6,224 nucleotides of DNA from Rhodospirillales bacterium (GTDB lineage: Bacteria; Pseudomonadota; Alphaproteobacteria; UBA828): positions 1-6,224 of the forward strand of contig JAPOPO010000492.1 of assembly GCA_026712885.1 (NCBI GenBank), given 5' to 3'. Below the pieces are notes generated by a model, which saw only the letters and a program-made list of their open reading frames with translations, searched no databases and was not told where the DNA came from. Both the position numbers and the translations under genes were made by a program. How positions within the stretch are numbered: position 1 is the stretch's first letter; every line of letters begins with the position of its first letter. Below, piece by piece: positions 1 to 5,716 of this stretch.

Positions 1-22
1 CAGGCGATCGCTCCGGGACGCT

Positions 23-1465
23 TTGGCTGGGTTTTCCCTTTCGGTGGTGTCGCGAGCGGCCCGCGGCCTCTCGGCGCGGCTGCTGGTGCTCACGATATTC
101 TTCGTCCTCCTGGGCGAGGTCTTCATCTACGTCCCCTCGATCGCGCGCCACCGCCTGGTCTTCCTCGAAGAGCGGATCGAAGCCGCGCGGATCGCGGCGC
201 TGGCGGTGGAGGCGTCGCCCGACGGGATGGTAACCGAGGAGCTTCGCCTCGCCTTGCTGGAGCGATCGGGGGTCTCGGCGGTCTCGCTCAAGCGGCCCGG
301 CACGCGCCTGCTCGTCCTCGGCGACGACATGCCGGTGAAAATCGACGCGAGCTTCGATCTGCGAGAGGCGACGCCGCTGGGCCTGATCGGGCACGCGGCC
401 GATACGCTGCGCTACGGCGGCGAGCGGACGATCCGGGTGATGGGCACCGCGCCCGGCGACGCGCCAGACACCATGGTCGACATCGTGCTGCCCGAGGCGC
501 CGCTGTTCGCGTCGATGCTCGACTATTCGGGGCGAATCCTGTGGCTCTCGATCATTCTGGCATTCGTCGTCGCCGGCCTGGTCTATCTCTCGTTGCACTG
601 GCTCATGGTGTTGCCGCTCGGCCGCATGACTGACAGCTTGGTCTCGTTCCGCCGCGCGCCGGAGGACGCCGCCGCGACCGTCAAAGTCAGCGGCAGGCGC
701 GACGAGATCGGCCTCGCGCAGCGGGAGCTCCAAGTCATGCAGCGGCGCGTGCGGGCGGCGCTCCGTCAGCGGGCGCGGCTCGCGGCCGTCGGCACCGGCG
801 TCACGAAGATCAACCACGATCTTCGCAACATGCTGGCGACTGCGGCCGTTCTGACCGATCGTCTGGCGACGGCGCGCGATCCCGAGGTGCAGAAGCTGGC
901 GATGCCGTTGGTTGCCGCAATCGATCGGGCCATCACGCTCTGCACTCACACGCTCAGCTTCGCGACGGGCCGGCTGCCTGCGCCGCGCCGCACATCGTTC
1001 TCGCTAGCGCCAATGATCGAAGAGGTGCGGGCGGCGCTGCCCATTGACGACGCCTCGATCGGCTGGCGCAACGAGGTGCCATCCGAGCTGAGTGTGACCG
1101 CCGACCGTGACCAGCTCTATCGGGTCATCATCAACCTGATTCAGAACGCGGTGCAGGCGCTGGCTTGCCGCGACGGGGGCGGAACGGTGCGGGTTAGCGC
1201 GTGGCGCGACGCGGACGATACGGTGGTGGAAATCGCCGATTCCGGTCCCGGCTTGCCGAGCGCTGTGCGCGACCATCTGTTCGAGGCCTTCGCCGACAGC
1301 GGCAGCGACCAGGGCACTGGTCTTGGCCTTGCCATCGCTCGCGACCTCGTGCGCAACAATGGCGGTGATATTGACCTCGAACGGTCCGATCCGGCGGGTA
1401 CCGTCTTCAGACTGCGCCTGCCCAACTCTCCCCATCAGGAAGCCGACGAATTGCAGGACGTGTAG
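23..1465 (+). CDS. Two-TM sensor histidine kinase with HAMP linker
   Basis: Membrane histidine kinase that would autophosphorylate and pass phosphate to a response regulator not in this window. Seen: TM1 about residues 19-40, a periplasmic sensor region about 41-170 that I do not recognise, TM2 about 171-197, a HAMP-like linker about 195-250 ending with a DEIG segment, and an H-box KINHDLRN with phospho-acceptor H265. The GHKL ATPase has an N-box (NLIQNAVQAL, N371 and N375), G1 DSGPG (D406-G410), an F-box LFEAF and G2 GTGLGLA (from G431). The HDLRN form of the H-box is less usual than HELRTP. The start used is TTG at 23; it has no clear ribosome binding site and the frame is open to base 2, so the true start could lie outside the window. 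GTG at 44 or 47 are alternatives. Length of about 480 residues is normal. Family certain; signal and pathway unknown. Confidence 0.92.
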   Translation: MAGFSLSVVSRAARGLSARLLVLTIFFVLLGEVFIYVPSIARHRLVFLEERIEAARIAALAVEASPDGMVTEELRLALLERSGVSAVSLKRPGTRLLVLGDDMPVKIDASFDLREATPLGLIGHAADTLRYGGERTIRVMGTAPGDAPDTMVDIVLPEAPLFASMLDYSGRILWLSIILAFVVAGLVYLSLHWLMVLPLGRMTDSLVSFRRAPEDAAATVKVSGRRDEIGLAQRELQVMQRRVRAALRQRARLAAVGTGVTKINHDLRNMLATAAVLTDRLATARDPEVQKLAMPLVAAIDRAITLCTHTLSFATGRLPAPRRTSFSLAPMIEEVRAALPIDDASIGWRNEVPSELSVTADRDQLYRVIINLIQNAVQALACRDGGGTVRVSAWRDADDTVVEIADSGPGLPSAVRDHLFEAFADSGSDQGTGLGLAIARDLVRNNGGDIDLERSDPAGTVFRLRLPNSPHQEADELQDV

Positions 1466-1487
1466 TTGGGGGAGAGGATCCCTTGGC
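1466..1487. other. Short convergent intergenic spacer
   Basis: Only 22 bases separate the stops of the kinase (TAG, 1463-1465) and of ggt (TGA read on the minus strand, 1488-1490). The spacer holds a weak stem GGGA/TCCC (1470-1473 with 1479-1482), extendable only by G-T pairs, and no good T-run. It may serve as a poor bidirectional terminator, but the sequence does not show this convincingly. Confidence 0.3.
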
Positions 1488-3266
1488 TCAGTATCCGAGG
1501 GCGGCCCCCTCGCGGCGTGGGTCGGCGCCGCCTTCAAGCACGCCGTCGACGCGGCGGATGGCGTGCAGGCCGCTCACCAGGGGCCGAATGCGCACGTCGT
1601 GCCCCAGCGCCTCCAACGCAGGCGCGATTTGTTCGAGCCTGGTACCTGCCTCCAGCTCGGTCGCACCGTTGCGGTTGACATGCCGGGGCAGGCTGAGCGC
1701 GGCCTGGGCATCGAGGTCCCAATCGAGCAGGGCGATGACGGACTGGGCAACGAAGCCGATGATGCGCGGGCCGCCAGGTGAGCCAAGCGTCGCGACGAGC
1801 CGGCCTGCCTCATCGAAGATCAGCGTCGGCGTCATGGAGGAGCGCGGGCGTTTGCCCGGCTGCGCCCGGTTCGCGACCGGGCCATCGGCGCTGTTCGGCG
1901 CGAAAGAAAAGTCGGTGAGTTGATTGTTCAGCAGAAATCCGGCCGCCATCAGGCGCGAGCCGAAGGCGCGCTCCACGCTGGTGGTAAAGGAGACGGCGCT
2001 GCCGCGCGCATCGACGACCGAGAGGTGGCTCGTGGAGGTGAATTCCGGCGCCGCCGCGTTCGCCCTTGCGAGGTGTTCGGAACCCGGCGGCGCACCCGGC
2101 GCGGCCTCGCCCATTGTCCGGCCGGGATCGATCAGGCCAGCGCGTCGGCGCAGGTAGTCGGGATCGAGCAGCCCTTCCACCGGGACCGGGACGAAGTCTG
2201 CATCCGCCAGGTAGCGGTTGCGATCGGCGAAGGCGAGGCGGCTCGCCTCGCTAATCAGGTGGACCGCCTCCACTGAGCCGGGTGTGAGTGCGGAGAGGTC
2301 GAAACGATCCAGAAGACTCAGGACTTGCAGCAATGTGACGCCGCCGGAGCTCGGCGGCCCCATGCTGCAAACCCGGTAGCGCCGGTAGTCGCCGCAGACC
2401 GGCGGCCGCTCCTTGGCGCGATAGGCGGCGAGGTCGGTGAGCGCCAGTGTGCCTGGATTGACCGGATCGTCTTGCACGGCGGCGACGATCTGCGCCGCGA
2501 TCGGTCCTTCGTGCAACGCGTCTGCCCCGGCCTGCGCGATGGCGCGCATGGTTTCGGCATAGGCCGGGTTGACCAGCGTCTCCCCGACGCGCCTCGGACT
2601 GCCATCCGAGTGAAAGAAGTAGGCGCGGGTGTCTCGGAAGCGCGCGAGGTCGGGGTTCTTATCGATCATGCGTGCGAGGCGAGGCGAGACGGCAAAGCCG
2701 CGCTCGGCGAGGGTCGCCGCAGGCTCGAAGAGTCGCGCCCAAGGCGTCTGGCCGTGGGCGCGATGCACGCGTTCGAGCATCCGGACGACGCCCGGAACGC
2801 CGACCGGCAGGCCGCCAACGGCTGCTTCCGGCCACGGACGCGGCGCACCGTCCGCAGCCAGGAACAGTGTCTCGTTGGCGGCGGCCGGCGCGGTCTCGCG
2901 CCCGTCGTAACTCTCCACGGAATCCCGTGCGGCATCGAAATAAAGCAGAAAGCCGCCGCCGCCGATGCCCGAGGACTGCGGCTCGACCAGACCGAGCACC
3001 ATTTGCGCCGCGATGGCAGCATCGATGGCGTTGCCGCCCTCTTCGAGGATGCGGGCCCCGGCCTCCGCCGCCGCGGGGTGCGCCGCCGCGATCATCGCGT
3101 GGCTCGCGCGCACCGGGTTCTCGGCTGCGACTGCGCTTGCGGGAGTGCTTAGGGCGGCCAGCGCGAGGAGCAGCCGCGCGCCGGCTTTCGCACAGTGCCG
3201 GCGCCAGTGCCGGAGTAGATTCGCGCGCGCTGGCCCTGGCCGCTTGACGCGGCAGCGGCGCTTCAC
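1488..3266 (-). CDS. ggt: Gamma-glutamyltransferase (glutathione hydrolase), periplasmic
   Basis: N-terminal nucleophile enzyme that cleaves the gamma-glutamyl bond of glutathione and transfers the glutamyl group to water or amino acids. From the GTG start it has 592 residues, close to the ~580 of E. coli Ggt. Seen, in GTG numbering: a basic N-terminus then the hydrophobic stretch LLLALAALSTPASAVAA (about 32-48), a Sec signal peptide; GRETAP with the substrate-carboxylate arginine R123; the processing site STSHLSVVD, where T412 should be the autocleavage site and nucleophile, giving a small subunit 412-592; LLNNQ; KRPRSSM with the serine pair 476-477; the oxyanion loop GSPGG (495-499); and the usual C-terminus DPRREGAALGY. 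Extending the frame to 3362 merely reads tRNA-His backwards, so I reject that start. GTG 3266 is the only standard start before the signal peptide, but it has no clear ribosome binding site and gives a long n-region. The next gene upstream is divergent, so ggt is monocistronic or leads an operon ending here. Confidence 0.93.
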   Translation of the reverse strand: MKRRCRVKRPGPARANLLRHWRRHCAKAGARLLLALAALSTPASAVAAENPVRASHAMIAAAHPAAAEAGARILEEGGNAIDAAIAAQMVLGLVEPQSSGIGGGGFLLYFDAARDSVESYDGRETAPAAANETLFLAADGAPRPWPEAAVGGLPVGVPGVVRMLERVHRAHGQTPWARLFEPAATLAERGFAVSPRLARMIDKNPDLARFRDTRAYFFHSDGSPRRVGETLVNPAYAETMRAIAQAGADALHEGPIAAQIVAAVQDDPVNPGTLALTDLAAYRAKERPPVCGDYRRYRVCSMGPPSSGGVTLLQVLSLLDRFDLSALTPGSVEAVHLISEASRLAFADRNRYLADADFVPVPVEGLLDPDYLRRRAGLIDPGRTMGEAAPGAPPGSEHLARANAAAPEFTSTSHLSVVDARGSAVSFTTSVERAFGSRLMAAGFLLNNQLTDFSFAPNSADGPVANRAQPGKRPRSSMTPTLIFDEAGRLVATLGSPGGPRIIGFVAQSVIALLDWDLDAQAALSLPRHVNRNGATELEAGTRLEQIAPALEALGHDVRIRPLVSGLHAIRRVDGVLEGGADPRREGAALGY

Positions 3267-3272
3267 TAAGTG
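3244..3272 (+). promoter_or_regulatory. Candidate tRNA-His promoter
   Basis: TTGACG (3244-3249) followed by TAAGTG (3267-3272, 17-base spacing) or CTAAGT (3266-3271, 16-base spacing) lies 12 bases before the mature tRNA. TTGAC is the best conserved -35 element of alphaproteobacterial stable-RNA promoters; the -10 match is only fair. The element overlaps the first codons of ggt on the other strand. Confidence 0.35.
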
Positions 3273-3276
3273 AAGC
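3260..3276. repeat. Short perfect hairpin at the ggt start
   Basis: GCTTCAC-TAA-GTGAAGC form read within 3260-3276: a 7-base stem (3260-3266 with 3270-3276) and a 3-base loop. On the minus strand it covers the proposed GTG start codon of ggt, so in ggt mRNA it could mask initiation. On the plus strand it sits over the candidate -10 region of the tRNA promoter. There is no following T-run, so it is not an obvious terminator. Confidence 0.5.
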
Positions 3277-3283
3277 CGGCGGC

Positions 3284-3361
<78 letters not shown>

Positions 3362-3468
3362 TTTTATTCCCTGAAACTGCTCAGTGCTCCGGCTGGAGCG
3401 GTCAGCGGACCGACTCATTAGCGGTACAAGGCGACTATCGCCACCATGCTAGCAATTTCCTGCTACTG

Positions 3469-3499
3469 TTGATGCTTGCCAAGCGAGCGTTCGTATAGC
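3469..3499 (+). promoter_or_regulatory. Weak sigma-70-like promoter candidate
   Basis: TTGATG at 3469-3474 and TATAGC at 3494-3499, 19 bases apart (18 if GTATAG is taken as the -10). If used, transcription would begin near 3506 and give a leader of about 145 bases for the gene at 3652. The spacing is long and the match modest, so this is only the best candidate visible. Confidence 0.22.
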
Positions 3500-3575
3500 A
3501 GCGTTGCCGCGGCCACCGTTGTCGCAGTCGAGCCTCGCGTTCCGAGACTGGGCGTCAGGCGAGCCGCGACAAAGG

Positions 3576-3630
3576 GGAACTACGTGGGCAGGGCTCCGGC
3601 CCGACGCGACATGACAGCCCACGTGGTCCC
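3576..3630 (+). repeat. Long near-perfect inverted repeat in the leader of the RsbW-like gene
   Basis: ACGTGGGC (3582-3589) is the exact reverse complement of GCCCACGT (3617-3624). The stem extends outward through a T:G wobble (3581/3625), C:G and A:T pairs, one bulged A at 3578, then more G:C pairs to 3576/3630. The apical region holds its own perfect hairpin GGGC-TCCG-GCCC (3591-3602). The element ends 10 bases before the AGGA ribosome binding site and has no T-run after it, so it looks like a leader RNA structure or protein-binding site, not a terminator. Function not known. Confidence 0.6.
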
Positions 3631-3638
3631 GTACCGAG

Positions 3639-3644
3639 CGAGGA
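3639..3644 (+). promoter_or_regulatory. Ribosome binding site selecting the GTG start at 3652
   Basis: CGAGGA ends 7 bases before GTG at 3652. It is a good Shine-Dalgarno match and supports the non-ATG start; the next in-frame ATG (3676) would remove the first beta strand of the ATPase fold. Confidence 0.6.
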
Positions 3645-3651
3645 CCGAAGA

Positions 3652-4071
3652 GTGAGCGCGAATCTCACACTCAATATGGAGGCGCAGCTCAACGAGATCG
3701 AGCGCATACAGGCGGCGGTCAGTATCTTGTCACAAGCCGAGAACTGGCCTCCCGAGCTTCTGTATCAGATCGAGCTCGTGCTCGAAGAGATCGGCACCAA
3801 CATCATCAAGTATGGTCAGGACGGCGAGGCGGAGACAGAGATTCAAATCACTCTGACCTCCGACAGCAAGTCTCTCACCTTGGAAATCGTGGATACCGGA
3901 AAGGCGTTCGATCCCTTTGCCGATGCGCCGCCGCCGGATCTCGAGTCGGATATCCCGAAACGCCCGATCGGCGGGCTCGGCGTCTATCTCGTGCGCAAGC
4001 TCATGGACGAGGCCAGCTATCGGCGCGAAGACGGCATGAACAAGGTGACCCTCGTTAAGCACAAGTCGTGA
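3652..4071 (+). CDS. RsbW/SpoIIAB-like ATP-binding protein (anti-sigma or serine kinase type)
   Basis: Small cytoplasmic GHKL ATPase of 139 residues, the size of a stand-alone RsbW-type switch protein. Seen: N-box ELVLEEIGTNIIKYG with the E-x-x-x-N pair E46/N50, D-box IVDTGKAFDP (D81, G83), and G-box RPIGGLGVYLVRKLMDE (G107-G110), followed by the closing strands NKVTLVK. It has no histidine-kinase dimerisation domain. Proteins of this family bind a sigma factor or another target and phosphorylate a STAS-domain antagonist, reversed by a PP2C phosphatase; none of these partners is next to it here, so its target is unknown. A good ribosome binding site supports the GTG start. It is preceded by a long structured leader. 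Alphaproteobacteria run their general stress response through PhyR-NepR-EcfG, so this gene is more likely part of a separate switch. Family assignment is firm; anti-sigma activity is inferred. Confidence 0.88.
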   Translation: MSANLTLNMEAQLNEIERIQAAVSILSQAENWPPELLYQIELVLEEIGTNIIKYGQDGEAETEIQITLTSDSKSLTLEIVDTGKAFDPFADAPPPDLESDIPKRPIGGLGVYLVRKLMDEASYRREDGMNKVTLVKHKS

Positions 4072-4175
4072 TGACGCGCCCGCCCCACGTCCCCGGTGCG
4101 CCGCCGATTGCGGTTGCTGCCGTGCGGGCTTCAGTGCTCTGAACCTGCGCCGGGGACGGCGCGCGTTCTCCGTCC
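4072..4175. other. 104-base spacer before hpnB
   Basis: Most of the spacer is taken up by an inverted-repeat element (4088-4158). A 23-codon frame (4071-4142) starts at an ATG overlapping the upstream stop in a TGATG arrangement; it is Pro/Ala/Val-rich and is probably chance. No Shine-Dalgarno motif is visible in the 17 bases between the repeat and the ATG at 4176. Confidence 0.5.
4088..4158 (+). repeat. Branched inverted repeat upstream of hpnB
   Basis: CGTCCCCGG (4088-4096) is the exact reverse complement of CCGGGGACG (4150-4158). The helix continues inward to 4100/4146 with two G-T wobbles, giving 13 pairs. The enclosed 45 bases can form three further small perfect hairpins: CCGC/GCGG (4101-4104, 4110-4113), GCC/GGC (4119-4121, 4127-4129) and TTCAG/CTGAA (4130-4134, 4139-4143). 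There is no T-run after it. It could be a structured leader RNA or a processing site between two genes; GC-richness makes chance stems common, so this is a candidate only. Confidence 0.5.
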
Positions 4176-5339
4176 ATGGATAGTGTGACGATGCTCTGGA
4201 GCGGGCTCGCGGCGGCGGGCGCGGCCCTCTGGCTCTGCGTCCTGGCGCTCCCGTGGCAGCCGTGGCGCGGGAGGGAGCGGCTCGAGCCGGTACCCGCGGA
4301 GGATGCCGCGGATATCAGCCTCGAAGACGTCACGGTTCTGATCCCGGCCCGCGACGAGGCGACGGTCATCGGCGATACCCTCGCGGCGCTCGGCAGCCAG
4401 GGGCGAGGCCTGCGCGCGGTCCTGGTCGACGACCGCTCCGGCGACGACACGGCGGAGGTTGCCCTACAGGCAGCGCCTGAGGGGATCGTCCTCGACGTGC
4501 AAGCCGGCGCACCGCTCTCCGAGGGCTGGACAGGCAAGCTCTGGGCCCTGGAGCAGGGGCGACGTCGGATCGAGACCCCGCTCACGCTGCTGCTGGATGC
4601 CGACATCACGCTGCGGCCAGGCATGCTCCGGGCACTGCTTGCCAAGAGGGCGGAGACGGGCGCGGCGCTGGTCTCGATCATGGCGGCGCTCAGGATGCGG
4701 GGAGGCTGGGAAAAGCTCCTGCTGCCTGCCTTCATCTTCTTCTTTCGCCTGCTCTATCCATTCCACCTGTCGAACGGCCCGGGTCGGCAGGTGGCCGCGT
4801 CTGCCGGCGGCTGTGTCCTGGTGGAGACCGCGGTACTCGTCCAGATCGGCGGCTTCGAGGCGATCCGGGGCGCGCTCATCGACGACTGCGCGCTGGCACG
4901 TGCGGTCAAGGATGCCGGACACCGGACCTGGATCGGCGTGAGCCGCGGGGCGGAAAGCCACCGGGATTACCCGACCCTCGGGGCCGTGTGGCGCATGGTC
5001 GCCCGCACCGCCTACACCCAGCTCCTCTATTCACCAGTGTTGCTGCTGCTCTGCACGCTGCTCATGGCGCTCATGTTCTGGGCACCAATTGCAGGCCTCG
5101 GCGGGCCGCTCGCGGCGCAAGTCGCCAGCGGCGTCGGGCTCGTCGGGATGACGCTCTGCTACCTGCCGACGGTCCGCTACTACCGCCTCTTCTCCGCTTG
5201 GGCGTTGACGATGCCGCTCATCGGCACACTCTATCTCGCCATGACCTGGCATTCGGCGCTGCGCCACTGGGGCGGCCGACGGAGCGAATGGAAGGGCCGG
5301 GTTTATGGGCGGGAGCCAGGAGGCGACCGGGCGGCGTAA
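4176..5339 (+). CDS. hpnB: HpnB-type hopanoid-associated family 2 glycosyltransferase
   Basis: Membrane-bound GT-A glycosyltransferase of 387 residues, matching the HpnB family found with hopanoid biosynthesis genes; its exact substrate in that pathway is not settled. Seen: N-terminal TM about 6-26; the GT2 nucleotide-binding start VTVLIPARDEATVI (52-65) and VDDRSGDD (84-91); GWTGKLWALEQG (117-128), characteristic of the family; the metal-binding DAD at 141-143; the conserved block LLPAFIFFFRLLYPFHLSN (about 182-200); AGGCVLV; the acceptor-site acid motif RGALIDDCALAR (231-242); RMVARTAYTQL in place of the usual QxxRW (273-283); then three C-terminal TM segments, about 284-304, 310-331 and 342-362. 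It starts at ATG 4176 without a visible ribosome binding site; ATG 4191 is an alternative. No other hopanoid genes (hpnC, D, E, shc) lie in the window, so it stands apart from such a cluster here. Family recognised from memory of conserved blocks. Confidence 0.88.
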   Translation: MDSVTMLWSGLAAAGAALWLCVLALPWQPWRGRERLEPVPAEDAADISLEDVTVLIPARDEATVIGDTLAALGSQGRGLRAVLVDDRSGDDTAEVALQAAPEGIVLDVQAGAPLSEGWTGKLWALEQGRRRIETPLTLLLDADITLRPGMLRALLAKRAETGAALVSIMAALRMRGGWEKLLLPAFIFFFRLLYPFHLSNGPGRQVAASAGGCVLVETAVLVQIGGFEAIRGALIDDCALARAVKDAGHRTWIGVSRGAESHRDYPTLGAVWRMVARTAYTQLLYSPVLLLLCTLLMALMFWAPIAGLGGPLAAQVASGVGLVGMTLCYLPTVRYYRLFSAWALTMPLIGTLYLAMTWHSALRHWGGRRSEWKGRVYGREPGGDRAA

Positions 5340-5398
5340 GGGGGCGCCAGCGTGCGGCTTGCTTGACGCCTTCAGGCGGGCGTGTCAGCACGGGCCCC
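5340..5398. other. 59-base spacer between hpnB and the iron-sulfur subunit gene
   Basis: Contains TTGACG (5363-5368), a possible -35 element, but no recognisable -10 at the right distance, and a small hairpin CGCC-TTCA-GGCG (5367-5378). It has neither a strong terminator nor a ribosome binding site, so whether the next genes are co-transcribed with hpnB cannot be decided. Confidence 0.35.
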
Positions 5399-5716
5399 AT
5401 GTCGCAAGGAGCGGAACAACGAGGCGCAGGCTGCCGACTCGTGCGCGTGGCGGAGAGCGACAGGCCGGGCGTCACGATCTTTCACGACGGACGGCCGCTC
5501 GCCGCGCTCGCCGGCGACACGCTCTTGACCGCGCTGCTCTGCAACGGGGTCGCGCTGCGCCGGAACGAGTTCGACGGGGGCCTGCGCGCGGGCTTCTGCA
5601 ACATGGGCGCCTGCCAGGACTGCTGGGTCGTGCTCGAGGACGGGAGCCGCATCCGCGCCTGCACGACCGAGGTGCACGACGGCATGCGCGTTTGCGCGCC
5701 GGAGAGCGTCTTTTGA
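5399..5716 (+). CDS. Small (2Fe-2S)-binding subunit, HcnA-like (Fer2_4 type)
   Basis: 105-residue ferredoxin-like electron-transfer subunit of a multi-subunit FAD dehydrogenase. Seen: the fold start VTIFHDGRPLAALAGDTLLTALL (25-47), LRRNEFDGGLRAGFCNMGACQDC with cysteines C67, C72 and C75 in C-x4-C-x2-C spacing, and the fourth ligand C88 in RACTT, followed by GMRV. This matches the N-terminal domain of heterotetrameric sarcosine oxidase alpha and the separate HcnA subunit of cyanide synthase-type and opine or hydroxyproline dehydrogenases. ATG 5399 is used although no Shine-Dalgarno is visible; GTG 5441 or 5447 are alternatives and would still keep the whole domain. Its stop TGA overlaps the TTG start of the FAD subunit by four bases, so the two are coupled. 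Substrate unknown. Confidence 0.9.
   Translation: MSQGAEQRGAGCRLVRVAESDRPGVTIFHDGRPLAALAGDTLLTALLCNGVALRRNEFDGGLRAGFCNMGACQDCWVVLEDGSRIRACTTEVHDGMRVCAPESVF
5701..5706 (+). promoter_or_regulatory. Ribosome binding site for the TTG start at 5713
   Basis: GGAGAG inside the end of the iron-sulfur gene ends 6 bases before TTG 5713. It is the clearest Shine-Dalgarno motif in this part of the window and supports the unusual TTG start over GTG 5734, which would delete the residues just before the dinucleotide-binding strand. Confidence 0.6.

Larger units (their letters stand above)
3363..3651. other. 289-base intergenic region without a convincing gene
   Basis: No long open frame with plausible protein sequence was seen on either strand. 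The region carries three small perfect hairpins near the tRNA: GCTCC/GGAGC (3386-3390, 3395-3399), CGGTC/GACCG (3399-3403, 3408-3412) and GGCGA/TCGCC (3430-3434, 3438-3442). It then has a weak promoter-like pair (3469-3499), a further loose inverted repeat at 3521-3570 (GTCGC/GCGAC ends, CTCGC/GCGAG inside), and the long inverted repeat described separately. It probably holds the promoter and an unusually long, structured leader of the RsbW-like gene; a small RNA is possible but unproven. Confidence 0.5.

Noticed and set aside
1466..1487. Rho-independent terminator between the kinase and ggt
   Set aside because: The stem has only four Watson-Crick pairs and no T-run on either strand.
1004..1537. 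177-codon minus-strand frame opposite the kinase ATPase domain
   Set aside because: It lies opposite the conserved N, G1 and G2 boxes and has no protein features of its own.
2325..3152. Long plus-strand open frame of 275 codons opposite ggt
   Set aside because: Arg/Gly/Ala-rich sequence with no recognisable fold, wholly antisense to a well-supported enzyme; typical shadow frame of GC-rich DNA.
3576..3601. GGAAC at 3576-3580 as the -35 of an EcfG-type stress promoter
   Set aside because: No CGTT appears 16-18 bases downstream, and the bases are part of the inverted repeat.
4071..4142. 23-codon frame overlapping the stop of the RsbW-like gene
   Set aside because: Low-complexity Pro/Ala/Val sequence without recognisable motif; it lies across the inverted repeat and is more likely chance, although the TGATG overlap is noted.
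4464..4961. 165-codon minus-strand frame opposite hpnB
   Set aside because: Composition is that of a complement shadow (Arg, Gln, Glu-rich) and the plus strand carries clear GT2 motifs.
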